From assembly GCA_009746045.1 (NCBI GenBank), contig RPFO01000264.1, positions 744,001 to 808,000 of the forward strand: DNA of 64,000 nucleotides, read 5' to 3'. The DNA is from Mesostigma viride. Its lineage: Eukaryota > Streptophyta > Mesostigmatophyceae > Mesostigmatales > Mesostigmataceae. Positions 10,242 to 19,539 of the stretch are shown here, piece by piece (position 1 is the first letter of the stretch; each line of letters opens with the position of its first letter). The position numbers and the translations under genes are program-made. The notes under the pieces are model-generated. The model saw nothing but the letters and a program-made list of their open reading frames with translations. It was not told where the DNA came from and searched no databases.

Positions 10242-10939
10242 TGTCAGAAGTTGTACCACTTATGTGCCACAGGCTCGCATGTTTATTTGCTATGGCCGAA
10301 ATGTTTTAATTTGTCCGATAGATTTCTGGCCTAGCCATATATGGCTGTGGACATAGTTTGATTGTTTTACGGAATATTTTCACGAGAAATTTGTGAGTTA
10401 CGCCGAACCCTAGTGGTACGGTGCAGAATTTGTGATTTACGCCTTGACTGTGAATTTGTACCAAGTCCGGCGCTTGTGTGGGCGCCGCGCCGCGCCAATT
10501 TGGTCCGGAGCCAAATTTACCAAAGTTGAGCCTTGCAGCTTGTGAGCCGCGCCTTAGGAACGAAGCCAAACATAAGTGGCGAGTACTTTGGCGCCGGCGC
10601 TGCCCTCTTGACATAGGCTAGCCATGTGCATGACTCATGTGCATGTGAAAATGCATCCGATGCCTAGTGATGCGCCGCCACCTATCGGACGGCTAGTATT
10701 ACATGTGTGTCGTGACCTGCTGTAGAGCAGTGTAGCATTTAGTCCTTTGTGTTTGCTCCTTTGTGTTAAGCAAGCCAGGTGACCTTTAAGGGCTGGCCCT
10801 AGACATGGTGGCCGCCCCACATTATTAATGTTTAATCAACGAATGGGATATGAACATTAATTCCTATTGTGATAAACATTTTCTCAAGTACTAGGCTTCC
10901 AGAAAGATCAGGTTCCTCCAATACCTGGTCATTTTCACA
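10242..10939 (+). repeat. 3' LTR of the gag-only element
   Basis: Copy of 7,916-8,613, followed by the second GATGG at 10,940-10,944. The open frame that appears to start in this LTR and run to 11,552 is chromovirus gag read through the junction. Confidence 0.95.
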
Positions 10940-11552
10940 GATGGTACGAATTAGGGATTTGTCGGGTGCAGAAGTACGTGCTCGTTTCCTCCAAGGCCTC
11001 AGTAGACCCTTATTACGTGAAGTCAAGCGCCAGTTCTCTGCTTACCGTTTTACTGATCTGCCCCTCAAGCATGTGCGCCAGCATCTCTTGCGTGTAGCAG
11101 ATTTCTTCACCACCCCTTCTCTTCCTACCCGTTCCCGTATTAATAATATTATCCTTACCCCTGAGGAGGAGAACTCCTATGTAGAAGAATTAGATATCTG
11201 TGTTACTGACCTTTCAGCCCTTGATGTCTCTCATATCACATGCTATCATTGTAAGGAAGTAGGTCATCTTAAACGTGAGTGCCCCAAGTTCCTTTCGGGT
11301 GCTCCCCCTCATCCCGACGCTCGCCCTCCTCGTACCCCTCAGCGTGCTCCTATTCGTCCTACTTCAGGACGCATTCCCTCAGCTACCCCTAGTAGGCTGA
11401 ATGCTGTGCAGGCAGGACCCCCAGGGTTCCCCTATGATAATCAGGCTCCCGCACCCTCTTCGCTCCCTCGTGACCCTCCAGCAGTGGCTTTTTCGCCAGG
11501 GTCTTCTTCGGGGTTAGTTCCTATGGATTTGGGGGGGGAGGGGGAACAGTAG
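10940..11552 (+). pseudogene. Chromovirus gag, C-terminal part with CCHC knuckle
   Basis: Directly after the insertion the frame reads VRIRDLSGAEVRARFLQGL, a typical gag C-terminal core that joins to EYMKEFDAQM at 7,915. A CCHC knuckle, CYHCKEVGHLKREC, is at about 11,240-11,281. A Pro-rich tail ends in a G-rich run (11,530-11,545) and stop TAG at 11,550. Pol continues in another frame through this G-run, so the site could be a programmed frameshift between gag and pol or a homopolymer error. Confidence 0.85.
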
Positions 11553-11599
11553 GCCTGTCAGCCGGGGGTAACCTGGACAGGTCCTTAGATAGTACCCCA

Positions 11600-12412
11600 G
11601 ATAAAAATTTTTGCCTGCCTGTTTTTATAACCTCTGTAGGAGCTGAATCTTCCCTACCACTACGTGTGCGTCCTCTTATGTTCTTGAATGGTGGTTTAAC
11701 CGTCTCTCACACTGTTGTAGACCCCTTCTTGCATGCTGATGAACTCTTGAATGTCTCTGTGTTGGTAGATAGCGGTGCGGCTAGCTCCTTTGTGAGCGAG
11801 GCCCTAGTTAGGCGTTTAGGACTAGTCCCTACCCCTCACACCAAACCTGTCACTGTTCATTATGCTGATGGGCGCACCAGTCATTCTCCGGGTACGGTGT
11901 CCCTTCCCCTGGTCATACAAGGACGTACTGTCAACCTGACGGCCACTATAGGCCCTATCACTACCGCTGATGTATTACTAGGATTAGATTGGCACCAGGA
12001 TAATAAGATTACTATTAATTATGATACCATGGTCATTTGGTTTCCAGATAGCTCTTACTGGGTACCGGAACGTCATTATAGATTGGAAAATTTATCCTTG
12101 GTAGATATTACTCCTCCTACACCTGTTGATCCTCCTGTAAGACCTATACCTGAAGTATTAATGTCCAATGATGAGTTGCGTTCTGAATTAAAGGAATATG
12201 GATATTTATTATGTATGTTCCTTCAGTTAGAAGTACAGGAGATACCTATCACTAATAATAGTGTGGATATAGATATAAACACAGTGGATACAATAGGAGT
12301 GGGATTTACTGAAAATGAAATAGTAAGATACATGGCTGTGATAGATTCCTCAAAAGTTTTGAAGAAAAGACTCCTTCTTATCCTCCTCCTCGTTCTGTTT
12401 TACACCGTGTAG
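11600..12412 (+). CDS. Chromovirus aspartic protease (retropepsin) region of pol
   Basis: The open frame is continuous from the G-run near 11,540. The catalytic motif VLVDSGAASSF lies near 11,760 and the ILG-type motif appears as VLLGLDW near 11,970. This protease should cut Gag-Pol. The frame is lost near 12,355 (T-run) and again near 12,421 (AAGAC, one G fewer than expected); between them the expected linker PPPRSVLHRVVIK is visible in another frame. Domain order, protease before RT, is the normal Ty3/gypsy one. Confidence 0.88.
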   Translation, partial: DKNFCLPVFITSVGAESSLPLRVRPLMFLNGGLTVSHTVVDPFLHADELLNVSVLVDSGAASSFVSEALVRRLGLVPTPHTKPVTVHYADGRTSHSPGTVSLPLVIQGRTVNLTATIGPITTADVLLGLDWHQDNKITINYDTMVIWFPDSSYWVPERHYRLENLSLVDITPPTPVDPPVRPIPEVLMSNDELRSELKEYGYLLCMFLQLEVQEIPITNNSVDIDINTVDTIGVGFTENEIVRYMAVIDSSKVLKKRLLLILLLVLFYTV

Positions 12413-12446
12413 TTATCAAGACGGTGCAGTTCCTACGCACTCTCCG

Positions 12447-14045
12447 ATGTATAGAATGGGCCCTACCGAGTTAAAGGAACTAAAACAGATTTTAGTGTCA
12501 TTATTAGAAGCAGGATTGATAGAGCCTAGTAACTCTCCCTACTCAGCTGGTGTCCTGTTAGTTCCTAAGCCAAATGGCAAGTTTCGCCTAGTTACTGATT
12601 ATAGGAAGTTGAATGATATTACTGTGAAGTCTAAATACCCTCTACCTCGTATTGATGATATATTTAATAAGGTTAAAGGTTCCACTTGTTTCACAGTACT
12701 GGATTGTGCGGATGGTTTTTGGCAGTTGCGGATAGCTCCTGAGGATTGCCATAAAACCGCCTTTGCTACCCCTTTTGGTCATTACCAGTTTAGAGTAGCG
12801 GCTATGGGACTCTGTAACTCGCCTGCCTCTTTTCAAATGTTAATGAATGAAGTGCTTAGACCTGTTATGGGAAATTCTCACCTTCCTCAGGTGTCCTCTG
12901 ATTTAAAGGATCCTTCCTTCTCCTCTGTTTCTTTATCTGAGCATGACCGTTCTTGTGCTCAAGCTTACTTAGATGATATTCTTATTTACTCTCCTGATTT
13001 TGAAACGCACCTACGTGATTTAAAGAAAGTATTAGAAATAATGGCTGAAAATTCTTTGTGGGCGCGCCGTGCTAAAGTTCGTTCGGGTAGGAGTGTCCCA
13101 TTTTTAGGGCACGTTCTGTCAGATGCCGGGGTCGCTACCGACCCGGATAAAACTAAGTCAATTCAGGAATGGCCTACCCCTACCGACGTTAAAGGTGTAC
13201 GTAGTTTTCTAGGAATTGCTTCTTACTATAGGCGTTTTATCCCGCGTTTCGCAACTATAGCAGCCCCTATTAATCATTTATTAAAGAAGGATATCCCCTT
13301 TGTTTGGAGTAGTGAATGTCAGTCGGCTTTTCAGTGCCTAAAATCCCTACTCCTTTCCCCTCCTGTACTCATCCTACCGGATACTACTAAACCCTTTGTT
13401 GTGGCTACAGATGCTAGTAAGGTAGCTATAGGTGGCGTCCTTCTCCAGGATCAGGGTCAGGGCTTACAGCCAATTGAGTATATCTCTAGGACAATGCTCC
13501 CTGCGGAGCGTAACTATCCCGTACACCAGCAGGAACTCTTAGCGGTGGTGTATTGTTGCCACGCGTGGCAGCACTTTCTTAAAGGTGCTCAATTTGATGT
13601 CTGCCTGAATGAACCCTGTGAACTAGATCCTTATAGATTAGTTATCCAAACGGATCACCGTCCCCTTACCCATCTTCTCTCCCAACCCAACCTTACCCCT
13701 CGGCAAGCGCGCTGGATGGAATTTTTAGCACAGTTTTCCCCTTTTAAACTTCAGTATGTTAAGGGTGTAGATAACATAGTACCAGATGCACTCTCTCGTC
13801 GTGCAGACTACTCCTTTTTCGAGGACCTTGATGTTCTCAATACTACTCTAGTTCCTACTACTATGGGTGTAACCCCTTATGGTGAACTACCTGATGATGA
13901 ATCCTATGCCTACCTCTTTCATACAGCTGTTCGCATGCCTGATCTCCTTTCTCACGTAGGACTCTCTCTCCCGTGTGAGGCCCTTCCCGTGGCCTCGGTG
14001 GGGGGGAGGGGAAAAATAAAATTTCTATACCGCTTAGCCATATAG
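12447..14045 (+). CDS. Chromovirus reverse transcriptase and RNase H
   Basis: The RT domain opens with MYRMGPTELKELK and SPYSAGVLLVPKPNGKFRL, then has DCADGFWQL, the MGLCNSPASFQ motif and the catalytic AYLDDILIYS near 12,965-12,995. Between MGLC and YLDD lies an extra Ser-rich segment of about 25 residues (LPQVSSDLKDPSFSS) not usual in Ty3 RTs. RNase H follows: VATDASKVAIGGVLL (first Asp) near 13,400, E in HQQELLAVV, and TDHRPL near 13,655. The frame ends at 14,045 just after a G7 run (about 14,000); another frame then continues into integrase without a stop. Codons favour T at the third position, unlike host exons. Confidence 0.93.
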   Translation: MYRMGPTELKELKQILVSLLEAGLIEPSNSPYSAGVLLVPKPNGKFRLVTDYRKLNDITVKSKYPLPRIDDIFNKVKGSTCFTVLDCADGFWQLRIAPEDCHKTAFATPFGHYQFRVAAMGLCNSPASFQMLMNEVLRPVMGNSHLPQVSSDLKDPSFSSVSLSEHDRSCAQAYLDDILIYSPDFETHLRDLKKVLEIMAENSLWARRAKVRSGRSVPFLGHVLSDAGVATDPDKTKSIQEWPTPTDVKGVRSFLGIASYYRRFIPRFATIAAPINHLLKKDIPFVWSSECQSAFQCLKSLLLSPPVLILPDTTKPFVVATDASKVAIGGVLLQDQGQGLQPIEYISRTMLPAERNYPVHQQELLAVVYCCHAWQHFLKGAQFDVCLNEPCELDPYRLVIQTDHRPLTHLLSQPNLTPRQARWMEFLAQFSPFKLQYVKGVDNIVPDALSRRADYSFFEDLDVLNTTLVPTTMGVTPYGELPDDESYAYLFHTAVRMPDLLSHVGLSLPCEALPVASVGGRGKIKFLYRLAI

Positions 14046-14155
14046 CGACTAGGTCAGGAAAGTCTTATGAAAACGTAGTCCCTCTAGGACCTCCCCTTCT
14101 CTTTGGCAAGGCGGTAGGAGATCTCTTTAAACCTGTTCTGGATACCTCTGTAGCG

Positions 14156-15538
14156 ATGCCTACCTCTGATCTTGAACGCCTTATTAGTAGATTTACGGCC
14201 ACTGAGCCGGAAGCATTAGCTGCCATTGCTGCACATCCCCAACAATTAGGCAAGCATCCTTGTAAATTTGTAGGTGGGTTTTTATATGTGCAGGTAGCAG
14301 ATTCTCCCCCTCAATGGCGCCTGTATGTCCCTCCTATCTGTCGCTCCTCCTTGCTCTTTGAGTTGCATGACTTAGCTGCTCATCAGGGTGGTAAACGGGT
14401 ACGGGACTTAGTAGCCCGCTCTTATTACTGGCCTTCCCTTTATAAGGATGTAGATGAGTATGTTAGAACTTGTCAATCTTGCCAGGAGATGAAACCCAAT
14501 AACGTAGGACAGATAGCAGAACCTAGGACCTTGCCTGACCCCATCATGCCGTGGGATTCTATCATGATGGATTTTGTAGGACCTTTTAGAAAGAATGATA
14601 GGGGCAATGCCCAAATCCTTGTGTTCATAGATCGTTTTACTCGTATGTGCCATCTTGTGCCGTGTCCTTTAGAACTCACAGCACGTGATTGCGCACGCCT
14701 ATACCTCAATAATGTATACAGATATCATGGTTTGAGTAGGCAGTTTATTAGTGATAAGGATAAGTTATTTACCTCAGATTTTTGGCAGCAGTTTTTCGCT
14801 GCCATCGGTACCAAGGTTACCTACGGTACTGCCTACCACTCCTCCTCCTCTCATTTAGTAGAGCGTCTTAATAGGGTAGTAGAAGAAGCGCTTAGGCACT
14901 ATGTTAATGGCTCGGGTAGTGATTGGGAGGATTATTTATGTTTGGTAGAGTTCTCCCTCAACAATTGTCCCCAAGCTGCGCATGGATATACGCCCTTCTT
15001 CTTAGATACTGGTAGACAGCCTCTTACTCCTACCTCTCTCTTAGCTAGTCCTCTACGGGACAAGGATGATGTGTCCCGAGATACTGTAGAAGGTGTACAG
15101 TCCTTACTAGATAGAATGAAAACTGCTCATGACCACGCGATCTCAGGGTACCAAAAAGCTCAGTCTAAGTACCTTGCTAGGTTGCGTGCCTCCTTAGATA
15201 GAAGAGCACCTGAGATAGAAATAGGAGATCTAGTATTAGTAGAAGGCCCCCGTGTTGGCCGTTTTGCTCATAATAAGTTTGAAGCAGAACTTAAGGTCAA
15301 ACTTAGGCCCGCCTTCTTAGGACCCTTCCATGTTTTGTCTAGAGTAGGAAATTTCCTATATAAAGTCGATATCCCTACCTCTTGGCAGACACATTCGAAC
15401 ACCTTCCATAGGAGCCAGCTAAAACTGTACCACCCTAGTACGTTCGCTGGTAGAGAGCTAGCGCCTGCCCCTTTAGAGCATAACCCTGACACTGCATGGG
15501 GAAGTAGAAGACGAAGTAGAAAGCATCGTGGCCCATAG
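14156..15538 (+). CDS. Chromovirus integrase
   Basis: The frame is already open from about 13,990; ATG 14,156 is simply the first Met. The HHCC zinc domain reads ELHDLAAHQGGKRVRDL to CQSCQEM (about 14,360-14,490). The catalytic triad is visible as Asp in SIMMDFVGPF, Asp in FISDKDKLFTSDFW, and Glu in VERLNRVVEEAL. The C-terminal GPY/F-type module follows (KLRPAFLGPFHVLSRVG ... HSNTFHRSQLKLYHP, about 15,290-15,430). The frame ends at 15,538, but a chromodomain continues in a second frame from 15,492. Confidence 0.93.
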   Translation: MPTSDLERLISRFTATEPEALAAIAAHPQQLGKHPCKFVGGFLYVQVADSPPQWRLYVPPICRSSLLFELHDLAAHQGGKRVRDLVARSYYWPSLYKDVDEYVRTCQSCQEMKPNNVGQIAEPRTLPDPIMPWDSIMMDFVGPFRKNDRGNAQILVFIDRFTRMCHLVPCPLELTARDCARLYLNNVYRYHGLSRQFISDKDKLFTSDFWQQFFAAIGTKVTYGTAYHSSSSHLVERLNRVVEEALRHYVNGSGSDWEDYLCLVEFSLNNCPQAAHGYTPFFLDTGRQPLTPTSLLASPLRDKDDVSRDTVEGVQSLLDRMKTAHDHAISGYQKAQSKYLARLRASLDRRAPEIEIGDLVLVEGPRVGRFAHNKFEAELKVKLRPAFLGPFHVLSRVGNFLYKVDIPTSWQTHSNTFHRSQLKLYHPSTFAGRELAPAPLEHNPDTAWGSRRRSRKHRGP

Positions 15539-15689
15539 AGATATCAAAAAGGGCCGCGGTACCCAGCGTCAGTACAAAGTGAAGTGGATGTATGCTCGTA
15601 GTGAAGTAGATAAGGTCTGGTATACGGAAAGCGAGCTAGATGGGTGTAGTCGCTTGCTGCAGGAATATAAAACCCTGCACAAGCTTTAG
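15492..15689 (+). CDS. Chromodomain at the integrase C-terminus
   Basis: In the frame starting at 15,492, sixty-five codons read VEDEVESIVAHR, then QYKVKWMYA with a conserved Trp, VWYTESEL, and LLQEYKTL, ending at TAG 15,687. This is the chromo fold, which in chromoviruses steers integration to modified chromatin. It lies one frameshift after the integrase frame. The fit to the motif is good, and the location is the expected one for a chromovirus. Confidence 0.8.
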   Translation: MHGEVEDEVESIVAHRDIKKGRGTQRQYKVKWMYARSEVDKVWYTESELDGCSRLLQEYKTLHKL

Positions 15690-15715
15690 CAGTAGACCTT
15701 CTCCTCTCTTATATT

Positions 15716-17884
15716 ATGCCTGCTGTCGACGGGTGGTTGGTTGTCCCCCCCTCCGCAGCCGTCATGTCAGAGCCTACCCCTCCGGCTGAGAGTTCGCTGC
15801 CGTCCCCGCCCCTACCGGACCCTGAGCTGTATTTCGAGGCCCTTCCGGGCCGCTGGGTGTCGCGGTCCAGTTATCCGGGTGGCGTTGTGCAGCCGGCCCT
15901 CCAGGCCCGACATGCGAGTTTAGTCAGGGCGGCCCTCTTTGGGGTCACGTGGTACGGTCCTTCCCCTGACGAGCCGCATCAGCTTGTTTTGCACGGGTTC
16001 GACGATGCCGGGCACTGTTTGTTAGGGTGTGGTTCCCGCTGTCCAGCCTTGGGACAGATAGATGCGGTTCTCCAGTGCTCCCGTGTGTTCTCCTACCTTT
16101 CTACCCCTGTGGGCCGCTCCTGCCTACGGGAGGTGTTCCCCTGGCTTCCGGCTGAGGGTGAGGCTGAGATAGATGAGAACCCCTGCGACCTTCTGCGGGC
16201 CGTAGAATTCATGGAGATAGCTGATCAGTCGGTGGGATTAGCAGTTGGTGGTCCTGCCCCTACGGGCGCCCCATCCGAGGTACATTATACTCCAGATTAT
16301 TCTGCCTCGAGCGCTGCGTCCGCCTCCTCGGCGTCTGCTCCTCCCTCTCCGGTCCCGTCGTCACCTCGGTCGACCCGGTGTGTTGCAGTGGAGCCTACCC
16401 CTTCGGGTTTGCCTGATCCTCTGTCGGCGACGGTCTTGGCTATGCAGGCTCAGATCCAGTCCCTGACCACGGCGTTCGGGGCCTTCATAGCGGCCCAAGC
16501 GCAGACTCCGGCCACGCCAGGTGTGTCTGTGGTGTCTGCGCCCCCTATGTACCCCTTCGGTTGTTTCGGCACCTGTGGTTTTGCCGGCGCCCACTACCCC
16601 TTCGGTTGCGGCGGCTCCGACACCTCTGGTTACCTCCGTGCCGGCGACCGACGTTTCTGCGCCGCGACGCGAGTCTTCTGCCCTTCGGCTGTGCCCGCCG
16701 TCGCCTCCTCTGGGCCGCCCGCTGCGCCCTCACCGCCAGTTCGGGGTTTCTTCAGCGACACGGGCGATCATCCCAGGCTTTGGGAGGGTGGTCCCCCGCA
16801 GAGGATTCCGGTGCCCGACTGGAGGTTGGATGGCAACCAATCTTATGCCGGACTGCCTGTCCCTACGGGTCCTATTTTCAATATGTGGCCTGAGGGTGCG
16901 CCGGCAACGGAGACCGGCGCGCCTGCTGCGGTGGCGGGTCCGTCACGGCCCTCTCTGGCTTCGGGTCCGGCGCGACCTCCTGTTGTACCAGTGTCATCTG
17001 CGTCGGTGACGGCTCCCGCCCCTGCGTCGGCCCCCGCTTCGGTCCCTGCTCCTTCGGCCTCGCGGTCTTTGGCTGCGGTTGTTCGGTCCACCGGTCAGGA
17101 TCCTCGCGCCACCCGCGCTGCCGATTCCCTCCGGGAGTTGTCCCAGGGTGATCGGGACAGGGCCCCTTCTGTGGTGCATGTGACGCCGGAGTCGCGCGAC
17201 ACGCCCGTGCCTGGATGCGGTATGTCCGCACTCGCCTGCCGCCAGTGTGACCTGCCGCGCGCCTCCGCCGAGCTTGCCATCTCGCCCATGTCCTACGGGT
17301 TCTCCCAGGTGTGTCGGGCGCCTCGGGATCGTGGCCTACCCATTGAGACTGATCGGCCTCCTTTCGACATGGTTATTTTAGCTGATCCTGTGTTCCAGGG
17401 TGAGATCTTGGTTCGGCGCGTTCTGTATCGCTGGGCTAGGCGCCACAACGACTTGGACACCTACGGTGGGTTCCAGTGGGCTTACCCTCCGCCTCTGGGC
17501 ATTATGGCTTCGGATGCCCTTACGGTAGAGTTTCCGGCGGTACAGGGTGCTGCGTACAACACGGTCCTCCAGCCCATCCTCGAGTGGGATGCCCGTCGTC
17601 CGGCGCCCATCCCGGGCCAGGGTCTAGACTCCCGTGGCCACCCTCCTCCTCGGGCCAGCGACTACCTGGAGACATTCGGGTCGCGCCAGTGTGCTCGTCG
17701 GTGGCGCTCCCGAGAGGTTCGGCACATCCGGATGTGGCCGTCCAACGTGGAGCCCCTGGTGGACCTGTTTTTCCCGACGGGTTTGCGCCCTCGGATCCGG
17801 TACCATTGTCTCCTCCTGCGGGCCCTCTGTTTAATCGCGGTAGAGCCTTTCCTTCGCCTCTTTGCCTGTGGCTTCCTGGACTGG
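15716..17884 (+). pseudogene. GC-rich accessory ORF of the chromovirus, 3' end displaced by an insertion
   Basis: ATG 15,716 lies 26 bp after the chromodomain stop. The long frame encodes three regions: an N-terminal Trp/Cys-containing part (residues 1-180), a low-complexity Ala/Pro/Ser region (about 200-500), and a C-terminal part with a possible globular domain (RPPFDMVILADPVFQGEI, FQWAYPPPLGIMASDALTV). No transmembrane helix or signal peptide stands out, so an envelope is not supported. Codons are GC-rich in the third position, unlike pol, which suggests separate origin. The frame probably shifts near 17,766 in a T-run. Coding is cut at 17,884; the remainder lies at 26,378-26,569. No family is recognised. 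Confidence 0.55.
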
Positions 17885-18527
17885 AGTTAGAAAGAGCTCC
17901 CAACGTATGTGAGCTCTTGATCTTTCACAGCGCGTCTTAGCCAATGCTGCAAGGCAGCAACCTTAAATCTGTTCACCAGGCCACGACCACAATGGGCACT
18001 TCCACGACCAAGGTGGCACCCACGGTTCGTGCTTTCCGAGATAGTTGGTCATCCCCCATGACCAAGCTATATCCTTGCGTTGTTCCTCGTTCCCATCGGT
18101 GTGACGAGGCACGTGCAGGCGTGCAAGCAAATCCTCAACTTCCACTGGCATCAGTGCAGAGCCAGGACGAACTGGATTTGCCTAGACTCTGCAACCTAGG
18201 AAGTACAGGACCTGTCACAAGCCTGCAAGGCCTAGTATCCTTGCAGACCTGTGCCAGCTCCAGTATTCCACCAGTCACAGGCTGCTGCTCCTCTGATCTA
18301 CGTGGACCACAGTCACGTGATAATCAGGCTAAGCCTGTGCAGGCACGGCCTGCCACGTGTCCTGTCCACTATGCCAGAGGACTGCACCCTAGTCGGCCAC
18401 GGATGGCTAGGACTTCGGGACTTGATATCTTTCTCGTCCCTTGTCTGTTTCAGGCGGTCAGCACGGCGTTGGAAAGGTCTTTCCAAACTGCATCCACTTA
18501 GCATATTGGTTGCCCAAAATGCTAACT
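17885..18527 (-). repeat. 3' LTR of element 2
   Basis: Paired with 25,730-26,372. Differences noted: T/C in AGATAGYTGG, C/T in CAATGYTGCA, and A/G in ACTGCRTCC. It is downstream of RNase H on the minus strand, hence the 3' LTR. Confidence 0.93.
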
Positions 18528-19539
18528 CCAACCCTTTCTTCTTTTGGAGCTGGACCAGCTTGAAACAAGCCTAACCTTGCTTGTGCCCACTCAGCCACAG
18601 ACCGCTTGGTCCCTTGGGGTTGATCAGACCTGATAGGGCCCAGGGTCCTGCCTCCTTTTGGGAAACAACATATACGCCCTTGGACCAGGCTAGGTGTACT
18701 GGCCAGTGAATCAGAGGTCACCCCAGGTTATCCCCTGACCCCTTGGTCAGCTCCCAACCTTTCCTTGGGAACTTGGTGTTAGATTAAAGTCAAGGCACAT
18801 TACCTAGTCCAATGGCTGGGATTAAAGGATGCCAAGAACGTATTATTGTGAGTTCCTGATCTTTCACAGTTATCACAGGCGCCCGTTCTTATGGCGCCCG
18901 CCTTGGCCAGCCTTTCCCTTTTATGCTCAAAGAGACTCAGGTAGCACCTACACAAATACTGCCTTATTGGGGAGCCCATGTCTTCACTGGGTGTTAAGCC
19001 CAGGAATCACTCATGCCAGGCTGTGGCTCTGCTGGGGAATTGAACCCCACCCCAACCTCCAGGTTTATAGATGACCTGGAACTTCACACAAGAGAAACAT
19101 TACAACCATGAGAACAACATGAGAATGACATGACATGGTTATGTTTTATTCAAGCAATATATAACCCAGAATGTGGCTCCCTGGCAACCATGTTCCACAT
19201 GGTCACACAACCAGGTTCTTTATTAGCAACAGGTTGGAAACAAGCACTAGAAAACATATATACAGCAACCTGTAAGAACCAGCATTCGGGTTGCCCTTGC
19301 ATGGCCTAACTGTTTGAGGCCAAAGGCGTCGACTTAAGTCCTGGCGACTCTTCTGAACCCCATGGGGAGGGCCAGGCATGATTCTCAGCTGGTAGGAGTG
19401 ACATTCCACACCAACTCCTGTCCAGGAGGGTGTACCTAACCCTGAAGGACCGGCTGTCAACCAGTAAGCACCAGTCACCACTTGGTACTTTGGTCAAGCA
19501 GCCCACTGGGGACACCCAAGCTGAAGCAAGGCCTGGTCT
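18528..19539 (-). other. Non-coding 3' internal region of element 2
   Basis: About 1 kb between the RNase H stop and the 3' LTR. The end next to the LTR is purine-rich on the minus strand and serves as the likely polypurine tract. A segment near 18,845 resembles part of the LTR (CTTGATCTTTCACAG-like). No gene seen. Confidence 0.5.

Larger units (their letters stand above)
7916..10939 (+). mobile_element. Gag-only (TR-GAG-like) non-autonomous LTR retrotransposon
   Basis: Two 698-bp LTRs (TGTCAG...TTCACA), which look identical, bound a 1,628-bp internal region. The duplication GATGG flanks it at 7,911-7,915 and 10,940-10,944. A primer-binding site starting TGGTATCGAG follows the 5' LTR at 8,614, and a short purine-rich tract precedes the 3' LTR at about 10,233. 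Internally there is a small ORF and a complete gag with CCHC knuckle, but no protease, RT or integrase. It must borrow enzymes from a partner element. The intact ORFs and matching LTRs point to recent activity. Confidence 0.93.

Noticed and set aside
10869-11552. ORF apparently starting inside the 3' LTR of the gag-only element
   Set aside because: The first 24 codons are LTR sequence; the rest is chromovirus gag continuing from 7,915.
17963-18151. Short ORFs duplicated at 18,000 and 25,800
   Set aside because: They lie inside the two LTR copies of element 2 and are open only because the LTR is.
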